A DNA stretch of 64,000 bases from Vibrio splendidus (GCF_024347615.1 NZ_AP025509.1:806001-870000), one strand, 5' to 3'. Shown: positions 15,561 through 25,977, counted from the stretch's first letter. A program made the numbers and translations. Notes: generated by a model not told the origin, from the letters alone.

Positions 15561-17243
15561 ATGTCAGCAAACCTTGCTCAATACACTCCACTGCTTCCCT
15601 TAAACCAAACCGCGACTCAAGACTTGTCGATACCGACTCGGTTTACGTTTCCGTATTACTATACCCCGCACCCTACGTGTGAATTAGCTATGCTGCAGCT
15701 TCAACAGTCACTCACCGACTGTGGTGTAAACGAAACCTCGCAAGGTAATCTCTACGCTGTTCTTCTTGTTCAGGATCCAACAACTCAAGAGCTAGGCTAC
15801 CTTTCTGCATTTTCCGGTTTGCAGTTAGATCCGTCTTTGGCCTCTCAGTTAAACAACATTAACTTTGTTCTACCAGCCTTCGATTCAGAACAGTTTCAAT
15901 CTCACAATAGTGCAAACCTCGCTCGCCAATCACAACTAGCGGATGACATTAAGAAGCTACAACAATCGCACAACCTAGACGTATTAGTGGCTGAGCTTGA
16001 AGAGTTAACAATCGAATCAGCACAAGCCATCGAAGCCTTTCAGTTGGCGATGACCGCGAATAAAGCTCAACGTAACGAACTCAGAGAGCAAGCCAATCAA
16101 GAAAAGGCATTGGGGAATCTAGAGTCAGCGGCGAATTTGCTCAAACAACTGGGCAATCAAAGTAGCCAAGAGAAACGCGACCTAAAAGCGCTTCGTATCG
16201 AATGGAAGCAAAAGATCGCAGAACGCCAATCACAAGTTGATTTGATCGAAAGCGAACTGAAAAACCGTAAGCAAGACCACCAAGCCATTTCAGAACAGTT
16301 GGAAACTCAACGTCTCTCTCACTATCGCTTTATCAATCAAGCTCTCGAATCAAAGAGCCTACTTGAATTGTTAGATGGCAAAGACGCACTTGAAGGCTCT
16401 GGCGACTGTTGCCTGCCCAAGCTGCTTAACTTTGCTTTTGAACACGGGTTTAAGCCATTAGCTTTGTCTGAGTTTTGGTGGGGATTACCTCCAAGGGCGG
16501 TCATTCGCCAACACGGAAACCTCTACCCGGTTTGTCAGAGTAAAAGCTTTGAGATCCTCGACCACCAGCTAAACGGCATCGAGCTAGAAGATAATCCGCT
16601 TATCGTGAACCCTGCGGTTGGTAAGTCTTTTGATATTGTTTATGAAGACAATGAGATCGTGGTGGTGAATAAACCCGAGGAGTTCTTGTCGGTTCCTGGT
16701 AAGTTTATCGAAGACTCGGTTTACACACGCATTAAAGCGCGTTACCCGAATGCGACAGGGCCTTTGATCATCCATAGATTAGACATGTCGACGTCAGGCT
16801 TGTTGATCTTGGCGCTCACGGCGGAGTCAAACAAGCACATTCAGAAGCAGTTCATTGATAGAACCGTAGAGAAGCGCTACACCGCTTTGTTAGATGGTGA
16901 GATAACGGGTGAATCTGGCGATATCAGCATGCCTTTACGCGGTGACATCACAGACAGACCAAGACAACTGGTTTGCCATGAACACGGCCGAAACGCAGAC
17001 ACCTATTGGGAAGCGATTGGTACCAGTAATGGTAAAACCAAGGTTCACTTGTATCCGAAAACAGGCCGTACCCATCAGCTGCGTGTGCATTGTGCTCATC
17101 CATTAGGCCTTGGTGTACCGATTCGTGGTGACGACTTATACGGATACAAACGCGAACGCTTGCACCTACACGCGGGTTACCTAAAGTTGATTCACCCAAC
17201 AACCGGTGAATGGATGGAATTTGAAGTGCCTTCTGAGTTTTAA
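15561..17243 (+). CDS. RluA-family pseudouridine synthase with a long coiled-coil N-terminal region
   Basis: 560 aa from the ATG at 15561; a TTG three codons earlier is less likely. The C-terminal 200 residues hold the RluA catalytic motif IIHRLDMSTSGLL, with the nucleophile aspartate at about residue 408, plus YEDNEIVVVNKP and TGRTHQLRVHCAHPLGLG. It converts uridine to pseudouridine in rRNA or tRNA. The first 330 residues are not catalytic: residues about 130-265 are rich in Q, E, K and L and look coiled-coil, and a second part includes FEHGFKPLALSEFWWG. Such long forms occur in Vibrio and relatives; the target RNA is unknown. A 17-bp minisatellite follows the stop. Confidence 0.88.
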   Translation: MSANLAQYTPLLPLNQTATQDLSIPTRFTFPYYYTPHPTCELAMLQLQQSLTDCGVNETSQGNLYAVLLVQDPTTQELGYLSAFSGLQLDPSLASQLNNINFVLPAFDSEQFQSHNSANLARQSQLADDIKKLQQSHNLDVLVAELEELTIESAQAIEAFQLAMTANKAQRNELREQANQEKALGNLESAANLLKQLGNQSSQEKRDLKALRIEWKQKIAERQSQVDLIESELKNRKQDHQAISEQLETQRLSHYRFINQALESKSLLELLDGKDALEGSGDCCLPKLLNFAFEHGFKPLALSEFWWGLPPRAVIRQHGNLYPVCQSKSFEILDHQLNGIELEDNPLIVNPAVGKSFDIVYEDNEIVVVNKPEEFLSVPGKFIEDSVYTRIKARYPNATGPLIIHRLDMSTSGLLILALTAESNKHIQKQFIDRTVEKRYTALLDGEITGESGDISMPLRGDITDRPRQLVCHEHGRNADTYWEAIGTSNGKTKVHLYPKTGRTHQLRVHCAHPLGLGVPIRGDDLYGYKRERLHLHAGYLKLIHPTTGEWMEFEVPSEF

Positions 17244-17254
17244 GCTGTTCTTAT

Positions 17255-17407
17255 CGTGCTAAAACTATTAGCGCGATAAAACGATTACCGCGATAAAACG
17301 ATTGCCGCTATGAAACGATTACCGCGCTAAAATTTTTGTCCCATTAAAACTTTTTCTCGTTAAAGCTCTTATTTCACTTAAATTATTGTTTCGTAAAATT
17401 TTTATCT
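17255..17407 (+). repeat. Decaying 17-bp tandem array (about nine units)
   Basis: Units of exactly 17 bp follow one another from 17255. Two central units are almost identical (CGCGATAAAACGATTAC and ...TTGC), the neighbours at 17306 and 17255 differ at several bases, and four further units to 17407 keep only the spacing and a TTAAA core. The array fills the gap between the pseudouridine synthase and the cysteine-cluster gene, which converge. Confidence 0.65.
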
Positions 17408-17527
17408 CATTAAACGCATCAGGGTTCTAAATCTGCTTGAGATATAGAACCCTGAAGTTTAATTTTTTTATGTGCTTATCACAGGCCGGTAGCGTACTTT
17501 CGTTACTAACTTCAATGTTGCAGACGC

Positions 17528-17821
17528 CTAACCCATAACATCAGTGCGTTGTTCCACACACTCGTAAGAGCCCATTTCGAACTCACGGCAGATCCAAGGT
17601 CGGTTTTCGTAAATAGTACACATCAGTGTTTCTCTATCTACCGCAGAGCACCAACCGTCATCTAATCTCAGCATGGTTTCGCCGCCCCACTCGTCATAAG
17701 CAATATGCTCTTCAGGAACGCCGGTATCTGTGATGATCATAACCTCTAAACGACAACAGCATGCCTGACAATTGGCACAAGTTACTTCAGGTTCGGTTAC
17801 GTTCTTTATCTCTATGGTCAT
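17528..17821 (-). CDS. YkgJ-family cysteine-cluster protein
   Basis: 97 aa. Cysteines occur as CANCQACCCR (residues about 15-24), then C58, C68 and CREFEMGSYEC near 78-88, the arrangement of the UPF0153/CxxCxxCC zinc- or iron-binding family. Predicted small soluble metalloprotein, cytoplasmic, of unknown function. It stands alone, convergent with the pseudouridine synthase gene. No export signal is present. Confidence 0.8.
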   Translation of the reverse strand: MTIEIKNVTEPEVTCANCQACCCRLEVMIITDTGVPEEHIAYDEWGGETMLRLDDGWCSAVDRETLMCTIYENRPWICREFEMGSYECVEQRTDVMG

Positions 17822-17922
17822 AAGTGACTACACTGCTAAATTTTGCGTATAGTAATCGAAACCGTCCGCTACGGCTAATAAAGAAAGTAGATGACGGTGT
17901 TTTCATGGATGTAGAAATAACA

Positions 17923-17955
17923 ATGGGCGTTGTGATTTGCTCACAACGCCCATTA
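17923..17955. terminator. Strong hairpin downstream of dacA
   Basis: A 14-bp perfect stem (AATGGGCGTTGTGA with its complement) with a 5-nt loop. A T-rich stretch is clearer on the plus strand, but its position 34 bp beyond the dacA stop suggests it ends dacA transcription. Confidence 0.7.
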
Positions 17956-17988
17956 AGTTTTCTCGTTTTAGCTGAATAACGACCCTAT

Positions 17989-19173
17989 TTAGAATAGGCT
18001 CGCGAAAAACAACTTAACGTAATCCATCAGACGTTTGAATATTCCACCTTGTTCAACAGCCTCTAGCGCAATCAATGGCTGAGTTTGCACATCTTCACCA
18101 TCGACTGTGTAATGAACCACACCTAGTGTTTGACCTTCTGCAATCGGTGCCTTCAACTCAGAATTAAGTTCAATCGATGCCGTTAGCTTTTTACTGTCTG
18201 ACTTAGGCAGTGTGATAAACGTGTCTTCTGCAACACCCAGCTTCAATGTATCTTTGGCACCAAACCATACCTTCTCTTCAGCGACTTCATCTCCACCTTG
18301 ATGTGGGTTTAAAGTATCGAAGAAGCGGAAGCCATAGCTCAACAACTGTTTGCTGTCTGACTCACGGCTCTTAACGCTTGATGCGCCCATAACAACCGCG
18401 ATAAGTCTCATCTCACCTTGTGTCGCCGAACTCGCTAAACTGTAGCCAGCGCCAGAGGTATAGCCCGTCTTCATGCCATCAACCGTCAAGCTTCTATCAC
18501 GCAGTAAGCCATTACGGTTGTGTTGTGTGATGCCGTTGTAACTGAACGAACGTTCGCTGTATAAGCCATAAACATCCGGTAAATCACGAATAATCGCACG
18601 ACCTAGTAGTGCAATATCGTAAGGAGTCGAATAAAGATCGTCAGCGTCTAAACCATGCGCGTTGGCAAAATGGGTGTTTTCTAATTTCAGAGACGTGGCC
18701 CAAGAGTTCATAAGATCCACAAATGCATCTTGTGAGCCCGCAACGTGTTCCGCAATCGCTACACTCGCATCGTTACCTGATTGAATAATCAGTCCGCGGT
18801 AAAGGTCCATCATTGCTACATCGGTATTCACTTCGATGAACATTTTTGAAGAGTCAGGGAAGTTCTTCGCCCACGCGTTCTCGCTGATTCGTACCTGATC
18901 GTCAGCAGAGATGTTGCCTCGCTTCATTTCTTGCCCAGCCACATAGCTAGTCATCAGTTTGGTCAAACTCGCTGGGTTTAACTTAGTGTGTGCGTTTTTT
19001 TCTACCAGCACATCACCAGAATTAAAATCAATTAACACATACCCTTTTGCGCCTAGGCTAGGTGGGCTTGGTACTATAGAAGGTGCTGCGATAGCTGCAT
19101 TACTTACCATCGCTGCGTTACTTACAATGAATATACTTAATAGAGGGAGAGAGTATTTGGAAAACAGTTTCAT
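17989..19173 (-). CDS. dacA: D-alanyl-D-alanine carboxypeptidase DacA (PBP5/6 type)
   Basis: 394 aa. Trims the terminal D-alanine from peptidoglycan stem peptides on the periplasmic side of the inner membrane. The catalytic motifs are in order: SLTKLMT (SxxK), SGNDASVA (SxN) and KTGYTSGAG (KTG). The signal peptide ends at AIAAPS. The C-terminal 18 residues (FKRLMDYVKLFFASLF) form the amphipathic membrane anchor. The signal peptide contains a tandem duplication of six codons (VSNAAM/VSNAAI). The terminator lies just downstream. The substrate range overlaps that of other low-molecular-weight PBPs. Confidence 0.95.
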   Translation of the reverse strand: MKLFSKYSLPLLSIFIVSNAAMVSNAAIAAPSIVPSPPSLGAKGYVLIDFNSGDVLVEKNAHTKLNPASLTKLMTSYVAGQEMKRGNISADDQVRISENAWAKNFPDSSKMFIEVNTDVAMMDLYRGLIIQSGNDASVAIAEHVAGSQDAFVDLMNSWATSLKLENTHFANAHGLDADDLYSTPYDIALLGRAIIRDLPDVYGLYSERSFSYNGITQHNRNGLLRDRSLTVDGMKTGYTSGAGYSLASSATQGEMRLIAVVMGASSVKSRESDSKQLLSYGFRFFDTLNPHQGGDEVAEEKVWFGAKDTLKLGVAEDTFITLPKSDSKKLTASIELNSELKAPIAEGQTLGVVHYTVDGEDVQTQPLIALEAVEQGGIFKRLMDYVKLFFASLF

Positions 19174-19351
19174 TGAATCAAACCTAAGTTAACGTTTTGA
19201 GCAGTATAGACAAATGCTAGCAAAAGAAGCGCGAACTTTACGTTGCTTTACGTATTTGTACCATTCGTTACAAATAAAAAAGTATAATCTGCGATCTGAC
19301 CATATTTTCAACAACTAATATTGACTCAACAAATACATCCAACGCCTAATT

Positions 19352-19942
19352 CTATCGCTCAGGCATACGTCTAAATAACATTTCAACAAAGCCAGTAATA
19401 CGCTGTTTGCTTTCGCTTGGCTCTAAATCAGGTTGAATGCCAGACTGTGCTAATGCTTGCCATTGTACGACCTGAGAGTTAGGTACGAAAAAAGCAATGT
19501 ACAGCGATCCTTTCTCGGCGACCTTTCCGTCACCATCATAAAATGGCACCCCTGTTGAAAGCTTAATCGCATCGAAAATCGAGTCATCATTTAACTCTGA
19601 TTCTTCGGCCAATCCAAAACCGACAACAACATCACCAACTGCACCATTTTGATTCAGTTGATAACCTTTCGTAGCGAGTTGATCTTCAATCGCATCACGC
19701 ACTAGATCGGTTACTACGGTCTCATCGTATTTTTGAGAAAGGTAAACCTGCTCTGATTCAGGGTGCCAAGAGTACGTCGTCACTCCGTGTTCCATGAACT
19801 CAAAATCACCACTGGTGACCACACCATAATTGTGCGTTGGCGGCATTTCTTGTGTGGTACATGCTGTCAGTCCAATCGCTATCAAAGCCAATAATGCTGC
19901 TTTTTTTATGCTTTTTGTTGCACAAATGGATCGTTTTATCAT
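19352..19942 (-). CDS. DUF4136-domain lipoprotein
   Basis: 196 aa. A signal peptide with lipobox LTAC (residues about 25-28) marks a lipoprotein. The rest matches the DUF4136 pattern: DFEFMEHGVTTYSWHP near the start, LVRDAIEDQLATKGYQ in the middle, and WQALAQSG...RITGFVEMLFRRMP at the end. Function unknown; members sit at the inner or outer membrane of many proteobacteria. It lies alone, upstream of dacA on the same strand, with a 180-bp gap. Confidence 0.75.
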   Translation of the reverse strand: MIKRSICATKSIKKAALLALIAIGLTACTTQEMPPTHNYGVVTSGDFEFMEHGVTTYSWHPESEQVYLSQKYDETVVTDLVRDAIEDQLATKGYQLNQNGAVGDVVVGFGLAEESELNDDSIFDAIKLSTGVPFYDGDGKVAEKGSLYIAFFVPNSQVVQWQALAQSGIQPDLEPSESKQRITGFVEMLFRRMPER

Positions 19943-20210
19943 TCGCGGCTTCCTTACCTATATAAGAATAAATATCAATTAACCTCCCAACATAAATAGT
20001 AATTATGTTAATAGAAAGGTCATTAAACGTTTGCGTAATCGCTAACCTTCACTTCTGCCCGTTTTGGGGGTTTAATCACAAAAACAGAGTTGGTATAGTC
20101 TACCTCGTTAAACATAACCAGACCATTCGAGGCACGGAGCTTCCTCAATCATCTCATGAAGAGAAGAATTGGTACCGACAAAGTATCGGCAAATTTAAGA
20201 GGGTCAAACA

Positions 20211-20465
20211 ATGGAATTCAATATGGTTGAAATTTTAGGTTACGCGGCATCTATTATGGTCGCAATTTCATTAACAATGAAAGATATCGTTCGTCTGCGT
20301 GTCCTTAACTTTATTGGCTGTACTCTCTTTACAGCATACGGCGTTATGATTGACGCATGGCCAGTGGTCGCGACCAACGGTTTCATCGCTTGTGTAAACA
20401 TCTACTTCCTTGCAAAAATGCAAAAGGAAAAAAAAACGGAAGCGATGAAAGCAGCGAAAGCTTAA
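20211..20465 (+). CDS. YgjV-like small inner-membrane protein
   Basis: 84 aa from the ATG at 20211, which has GAGGGTC upstream; an ATG four codons later is also possible. Three hydrophobic helices are seen: EILGYAASIMVAISL, VLNFIGCTLFTAYGVMI and VVATNGFIACVNIYFLA. These match the first helices of the YgjV/bacterial inner-membrane family, here reduced to the shorter form. The tail is lysine-rich (KMQKEKKTEAMKAAKA). Function unknown. A strong terminator follows. The gap before it (19943-20210) shows no other gene. Confidence 0.7.
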   Translation: MEFNMVEILGYAASIMVAISLTMKDIVRLRVLNFIGCTLFTAYGVMIDAWPVVATNGFIACVNIYFLAKMQKEKKTEAMKAAKA

Positions 20466-20497
20466 ATTAGCGATTAGCATTTCAAATATTTCTGAAA

Positions 20498-20530
20498 AAG
20501 CCCAAATAGAGCGATCTATTTGGGCTTTTT
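20498..20530 (+). terminator. Rho-independent terminator
   Basis: A 13-bp stem (AAGCCCAAATAGA and complement) with a GCGA loop and a following T-run. It may act on both the YgjV-like gene and the converging diguanylate cyclase gene. Confidence 0.9.
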
Positions 20531-20600
20531 TGTGTCTGTCGTTCTCAAGAGCATGATTTCCAATTTTCTAGCCTTTGAAGACATCGATTCTTTCAACTGG

Positions 20601-22064
20601 TCACATATAAGCAACGCGATATTCGTTCTTTTGATACGTCTGAGTATTGTTACGTCCCCTCTCTTTTGCTTGATAAAGCGCTTTGTCAGCTTTATCGATC
20701 GCTGTTTCAATATCAGTGAGCGCTCGAGCGTGACAACAGCCAGCGCTGATTGTGACAGGTGACACCAAACCTTGCAGTTGCTCTACACTTCGTCTTAGTT
20801 CTTCAGACAATTCGAATAATTCGCGCTCATCACAATCAAACGTCACCAAAATAAACTCTTCACCGCCATAGCGTGCAATCAAGCGGCGGCGATTAACAAA
20901 TCTCTTCAGTGATTTTGCGACCTCACAGATAACCCTATCGCCTTGAGCATGACCATATTGATCGTTCACCCGTTTGAAATGGTCAATATCAAGCAAAATG
21001 ACACCGACATTTGTTAGCGGATAAGGCGACCTTTGAGCAATTTTCAGCTTTAACTGCTCGATAAAACTCCGCCGGCTAGGAAGACCAGTGAGGTAATCAA
21101 GGCTCGCAACATCCAAGATTTTGAGATGACGATGCCGCAGGTAAAGCACCAACACGATGATAATGCTCAATAGGCTCACGACCAAAGCCATCAAGCTAAT
21201 GAACAGCAAACTATGATTTCTATTGAGCTCCTGCTCTAAAATACCGGCGGAAATGACCCAATTCAGATAGGGGTAAAACTTATAGAAGACGTTTTTGTTG
21301 GTCGTACCATTGTCACTGGAAATTGAATAGCTAAAGTGACCTTCTGGCTGGGTTGCGATTCGATCAATTAGCAGTTCGGACGAGTAGCCTATCAAAGCTT
21401 TCAATGACTTGTGTTCATAATCAGGATGAAGCACTAAGTTGCCCTGAAGATCAATAATGTACACATATCCGCTATCACCGAATGCGTACTTTCTCAGCTT
21501 GTCTTTTAAGCCTTCAAGATCGACCAAATACATCAATTCTTCTTTATAGGTCGTCGCGACCAAAGTATTACCACTCGGTAGCCTCATCGAATAGGCAACT
21601 TTTGCACGCCGACTTATCTCATGAGGATTAGCATGAAAGTATTCGATCATACCAGAGTCGATACTGAGCTGTTTTTGGATATGAGTAAGATGCCCGCGCT
21701 TCTTTCCTTGCAAGAAAGGATGGTAGAGGTGAACGCCTTGCGGTGACATCAAATAGATATAACCTGATTGTCCAATGTGCAGTTCACTGGCGATCTGGCT
21801 TACTTGTTCAATTTCTTGTTCCGGTGTGGCATGCCATACATGGGACGCAACGGTATCGGTAATTCCTTTGAGATATGTCTTTATCGCCTCATTAACTGTT
21901 GTGTCGACAATATCGTAACTCGCATTCACAATCGTTCGAAAAAATAGCTGGTTGGATTCCAATAGTGACCTTTCAGTTCGGTTAAATTGAAAGGCCGAAA
22001 GAATCATCGACACAATGGCGAGCGCAATGGAAAAACTAAGAATGTATTTACGTCTGACTTTCAA
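20601..22064 (-). CDS. Diguanylate cyclase with periplasmic Cache sensor
   Basis: 487 aa. Two membrane helices (residues about 8-26 and 282-305) flank a periplasmic region with two Cache-like repeats (SGYIYLMSPQGVHLYHPFLQGK and SGYVYIIDLQGNLVLHPDYEHK). The cytoplasmic GGDEF domain has YLTGLPSRRSF and the active-site GGEEF (ARYGGEEFILV), so it should make cyclic di-GMP from two GTP. The inhibitory RxxD site five residues before GGEEF is absent, so product inhibition is probably weak. No EAL domain is present. The signal is unknown; amino acids or organic acids are typical Cache ligands. Confidence 0.9.
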   Translation of the reverse strand: MKVRRKYILSFSIALAIVSMILSAFQFNRTERSLLESNQLFFRTIVNASYDIVDTTVNEAIKTYLKGITDTVASHVWHATPEQEIEQVSQIASELHIGQSGYIYLMSPQGVHLYHPFLQGKKRGHLTHIQKQLSIDSGMIEYFHANPHEISRRAKVAYSMRLPSGNTLVATTYKEELMYLVDLEGLKDKLRKYAFGDSGYVYIIDLQGNLVLHPDYEHKSLKALIGYSSELLIDRIATQPEGHFSYSISSDNGTTNKNVFYKFYPYLNWVISAGILEQELNRNHSLLFISLMALVVSLLSIIIVLVLYLRHRHLKILDVASLDYLTGLPSRRSFIEQLKLKIAQRSPYPLTNVGVILLDIDHFKRVNDQYGHAQGDRVICEVAKSLKRFVNRRRLIARYGGEEFILVTFDCDERELFELSEELRRSVEQLQGLVSPVTISAGCCHARALTDIETAIDKADKALYQAKERGRNNTQTYQKNEYRVAYM

Positions 22065-22204
22065 GATTACCCCATAGATTTATAATTTTAGGTAACGCTG
22101 TGACTTCTCTTATATACAGACTGTTTTATATCATGGTTTTATTTTTTACTGAACGAGTATCGATATTTTTAAGGGTTTCTATACGCAATCTGTGACTTAA
22201 AGCA

Positions 22205-22236
22205 AAAACGCCGAACTGGATTCAGTTCGGCGTTTT
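22205..22236 (-). terminator. Rho-independent terminator for the chitinase gene
   Basis: A 14-bp perfect stem (AAAACGCCGAACTG and complement) with a 4-nt loop. On the minus strand it ends in TTTTT. It lies about 120 bp beyond the chitinase stop. Confidence 0.85.
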
Positions 22237-22359
22237 AATTTTACGTTGAAGTTGATTACTTAAATTACACTAAAACCCTGATAAATAGACTTAAAAGCAT
22301 TCGTATTTACTGGCTATTACTGCGATCTATTGTCTATAAATGGATTAGTTAGCATTAAA

Positions 22360-25300
22360 TTAAGAACAAACCTGAGTCCAGCTACCATCACTACCCGGTT
22401 CAGAACTTGTCCACCAGTTCGCTTGGTAAATACTACCGTTATGAACCACTTGGTCGCCAGTGTTTGCATGGCTTGGGTTACCCGCCCAATCTTTCTGAGG
22501 TAAGTCTGGGTAAACCGCTAAACCGGATGTATCACATGTACCTGGGTTGGTGCCACCATCGCCAGGGTTACCGCCACCTGAACTGATATCACCTAATGGT
22601 AGGTCTGGTTGCTCAAAGCTAAAGGCATAATCGACTCCGTTCACGCTTACTGCATAGTTAGCAGGGCCTGAGATTGGCAAGTAATACACCATATCTAGCT
22701 CATACACACCACCAGCTGGAAGCTCTTCCCATGTAGGCAAAGTAAACGCCACTCGGTGCATAGTGCCATCTAATCCACCAATGTTATCCGCACGAGTATG
22801 ACCCGAAGCAATCACAGTTAAACCACCACCCGATTGATCTTTTGCATTATCAGGTGCTGACACTGGGATATCGAACTGGAACTCGGTACCGCCCGGAAGT
22901 GCTTGGCCTGTGTTGTTTGTAAACGTGATCTTAGGGTTAATTGGGTAGTTTTGGTCACCGACTTTGAAGCCACCAACTGATACCGTAATATCTAGTGCTT
23001 CTGTCGGGATAGCGCCCGTCGCTACCTTGTTTCCGTATGGGGTCGCAGACTTAAACTTATCGTAGATAGCTTTCGTCATGGTGTTACCCATGTGGAACTC
23101 ACCGTTACCGCTGTTACACGCTTGTTCTGTCGTATCGATAGACGTTCGGTTGCCACTTTCATCGAGTACATAACAGTTGTAATCCCCTGCTAGTTCCCAG
23201 AACATGATACCGCCGATCTCTTTGTCGATAACGTAGTCTGCTTTCACGTTGATAGAATCTTTATCTTCCGTTGAAAGGAATACGCCCTTCTCTGCGTTCC
23301 ACAACCAAGGAGCAACCGCTACACTGTCGTAGTTGCGCGTGTAAGTGCCCGTTAGAACATCAGATGGATCATTCACAGGATCAAGCTTGTAAGCCTCTGC
23401 ATAAGAACCCCAAATGCCTTTCTCTAGGTTCTTCGCGTGCCACATAGGGTTAGAACCCGCGCCCATTTCGTTACCTTTTGGATCGGTATCGTGCCACATG
23501 TTGTCGATACCAATTGCACCATGGCCACAGTTATTCTTCTCACCTTCCCCCGTACCTGCTGAACATTCAGCTTGGTTTGGAAGTGCAGCTCGGCCCCAAA
23601 GACCATTTTCGCCTCCGGTTACACCTTGCCAACCACGAGTGTAGTAAGGCACACCGATATTAATACGACCTGCTGGCATAGAACCACGGAAGTAATGGTA
23701 AGCCCAATCCGTGTTCAGATAACCGATACCACCGTAAGCCGCGGTGCCGTAAACGTTCCACTGTGCTAACTCCGAATCTTTACCTGTATCAAACAATGCA
23801 GCGTTATGACCAACGTGATCGTTCCACGCACCGTGAAGGTCATAAGACATGATGTTTACGTAATCAAGGTACTTAGTCACATCGAATGTTTCCATACCGC
23901 GTAACAGGTAACCAGAAGAAGGCGCCGCGATAGTTAACATGTAGTGATTGCCATCTTGCGCAGACGCCGCATCAAGCTTCTCACGTAATACTTTCATCAA
24001 CACTTGGTACGAAGCCCACAGGTATTGACGACGTGGTTCCATGAAGTCTTTGTCGTACGGATTACCGGCACCCGCCATAGAAGTTGGGTATTCATAATCG
24101 ATATCTAAACCATCGAACTGGTACTTACGAAGCATTTCAACCGCGGAAGTTGCGAATGTCTCGATACCTTGATGGTTAATAGAACCGTCGGCGTTGGTCG
24201 TCATGGTGTAAAAACCACCATCAGCCACTCGGCTACCGTCTGTCGCGAAATGACCACCGGTTTCAGCCCAACCACCGATTGAGATTAAAGTCTTAACATC
24301 GTGTTTTTTCTTAGCGGTCGCTAATGCACCGAAGTGACCTTTGAAGCCTAAGGTAGGATCAACTTCAACGCCCGGCCACTCTTTACCAACCGCTGCGTTG
24401 TTCGGATCGTTCACATCACCCACGTTTACTTTGCCATCTGAGCCAATGCTCACAAAAGCATAGTTAATGTGTGTAAGTTGTTCCCAAGGAATATCATTGA
24501 CTAAGTAAGCGGCTTGCGGGTCATCCCCTGCACGCCAGCTGGTGAAGTAACCAATGACACGACGTGGGTGATCCGCGCCCATCTTCTCACGGCCTTCATC
24601 ATCGTAAATCGTACAATAAGGAACATCGACACCTTGAGTTTGATATAAGCCATCAGGGCGACATGTGCTTACTGTTGGCGCGCCATTCACCGTCAAAGAA
24701 GCCAGCGCTGAATCTGTCGTTGCGCCTTGATTGTCAGTCGCTTTTGCGTAAACCGCTAAAGAACCCGCTTGAGTGGTTGTGTAATCAAGCGTGTAAGGGC
24801 TAGTTGCAGCTGTGCCAATAAGAGCGCCTGCCACATAGAAATCTACCTTATCAACCGTGCCATCGCTGTCTGCTGCTGTTGCGGTAAGCGTTACTACACC
24901 ACCAACATCGACCGAAGCTGCTGAAAGCGCAACCGAAACTGTCGGAGCTTCATTTCCTGGCAGAGCTGAATCAACAACCACTGAAACTTCACTAGCAAGG
25001 CTTGCCGCGCCTTCGTTATCTGTCGCGACAACAGAAACCTGATGATTACCCGACGTTGCAGCCCACGTTGCTTCAAATGGTGCCGCTGTCACAACCGCGA
25101 CCGAAGAACCATCAACAAAGAATTCTACGGAAGCAACACTACCATCAGCGTCCAGTGCTGTTGCGCTTAATACGACATTGTCGCCTTCAACAATCACATC
25201 TGATGCTGTAGGCGTTGTTAATGAAGCCGTTGGTGCTTCGTTTGGTGTACCACCACCGCCATTACCACTACACACATCGACTTTCTTCCATTGTGCGTAA

Positions 25301-25527
25301 TCGCCTTCAAATTGGCTTGGGTTGTTATTTTGATTCCAGTAGTTTGCTGAGTACGCGCTGCCGTCATGTGAAACCTGATCACCACCGGTATATACAGTGG
25401 CAGAGTCCCACGTTTCTAACGTTGAGCAATCCACAGCCGCATAGCTATTGAACGCCATTAAGCATGACGCGGTGAGAGTAGTGAGTGTAAAAACCTTCTT
25501 GGCCACTCTTCCTTGGTTTAGGTGCAT
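22360..25527 (-). CDS. Secreted modular chitinase (GH18) with two chitin-binding modules
   Basis: 1055 aa. Cleaves beta-1,4 links in chitin outside the cell. Order of parts: signal peptide to about residue 31; CBM5/12 module at 32-87 ([18 protein letters not shown]); glycine linker; two Ig-like domains at about 95-187 and 193-282; GH18 barrel at about 290-790 with the catalytic DGLDIDYE at residues 472-479; a beta-rich domain at about 835-985; glycine linker; and a second CBM5/12 at about 1005-1055 ending WTQVCS. Vibrio species are typical chitin degraders. It is a single gene with its own terminator. Export probably uses Sec then type II secretion. Confidence 0.94.
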   Translation of the reverse strand: MHLNQGRVAKKVFTLTTLTASCLMAFNSYAAVDCSTLETWDSATVYTGGDQVSHDGSAYSANYWNQNNNPSQFEGDYAQWKKVDVCSGNGGGGTPNEAPTASLTTPTASDVIVEGDNVVLSATALDADGSVASVEFFVDGSSVAVVTAAPFEATWAATSGNHQVSVVATDNEGAASLASEVSVVVDSALPGNEAPTVSVALSAASVDVGGVVTLTATAADSDGTVDKVDFYVAGALIGTAATSPYTLDYTTTQAGSLAVYAKATDNQGATTDSALASLTVNGAPTVSTCRPDGLYQTQGVDVPYCTIYDDEGREKMGADHPRRVIGYFTSWRAGDDPQAAYLVNDIPWEQLTHINYAFVSIGSDGKVNVGDVNDPNNAAVGKEWPGVEVDPTLGFKGHFGALATAKKKHDVKTLISIGGWAETGGHFATDGSRVADGGFYTMTTNADGSINHQGIETFATSAVEMLRKYQFDGLDIDYEYPTSMAGAGNPYDKDFMEPRRQYLWASYQVLMKVLREKLDAASAQDGNHYMLTIAAPSSGYLLRGMETFDVTKYLDYVNIMSYDLHGAWNDHVGHNAALFDTGKDSELAQWNVYGTAAYGGIGYLNTDWAYHYFRGSMPAGRINIGVPYYTRGWQGVTGGENGLWGRAALPNQAECSAGTGEGEKNNCGHGAIGIDNMWHDTDPKGNEMGAGSNPMWHAKNLEKGIWGSYAEAYKLDPVNDPSDVLTGTYTRNYDSVAVAPWLWNAEKGVFLSTEDKDSINVKADYVIDKEIGGIMFWELAGDYNCYVLDESGNRTSIDTTEQACNSGNGEFHMGNTMTKAIYDKFKSATPYGNKVATGAIPTEALDITVSVGGFKVGDQNYPINPKITFTNNTGQALPGGTEFQFDIPVSAPDNAKDQSGGGLTVIASGHTRADNIGGLDGTMHRVAFTLPTWEELPAGGVYELDMVYYLPISGPANYAVSVNGVDYAFSFEQPDLPLGDISSGGGNPGDGGTNPGTCDTSGLAVYPDLPQKDWAGNPSHANTGDQVVHNGSIYQANWWTSSEPGSDGSWTQVCS

Positions 25528-25912
25528 GTTAGCTATCCCTTAAGTTGTTGTTTCAAGATGTTTAATTTAAGTGGGACTTTACTCATCACTTAAATCTCTT
25601 CGCAAAACAACTGTAGGTAACAACGCAAATTTAACACCTAAAATATTCTCTATTTATAAAATGACTCGCATTAATTTGTTTATAGCATGCAATGAGTCGA
25701 CACTTATTTTGCACCAACAACTAATATTAATTTATTTCGGAAAGCTAAAAAATAATGTCTCAAAAATCAGAAATGTGACTCAGCGTTGGGAAAAAATTCG
25801 TATCAAAACTAACCAAAAAGTAGAGATTTACAGTCGATTTGGCTTTCTTTTTGGAATTCGCCCACCTTTTGATAACAAATGTGTTAGTATCTGCGGCTTT
25901 TTTGACGAACCT

Positions 25913-25932
25913 CACACTTCTATGCAAGTGTG
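25913..25932 (+). other. Leader hairpin upstream of the BCCT gene
   Basis: CACACTT (25913-25919) and AAGTGTG (25926-25932) form a short stem around CTATGC, about 45 nt ahead of the BCCT start. The rest of 25528-25977 is AT-rich and matches no riboswitch I know; a 135-codon frame covering it lacks a plausible start or family resemblance. Confidence 0.35.
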
Positions 25933-25977
25933 GGAGAAATACATAGGCTTGAAAGAGCCAAATATAGCGAAGAAATA

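Noticed and set aside
20005..20238. 77-codon frame before the YgjV-like gene
   Set aside because: It overlaps the YgjV-like start in another frame and shows no family resemblance; the YgjV-like gene has the better start.
23414..25451. Several plus-strand frames inside the chitinase gene
   Set aside because: Antisense shadows of a well-supported long gene; none has a domain.
25528..25977. Possible riboswitch ahead of the BCCT gene
   Set aside because: Only a short stem was found; no glycine or other known riboswitch core could be recognised.
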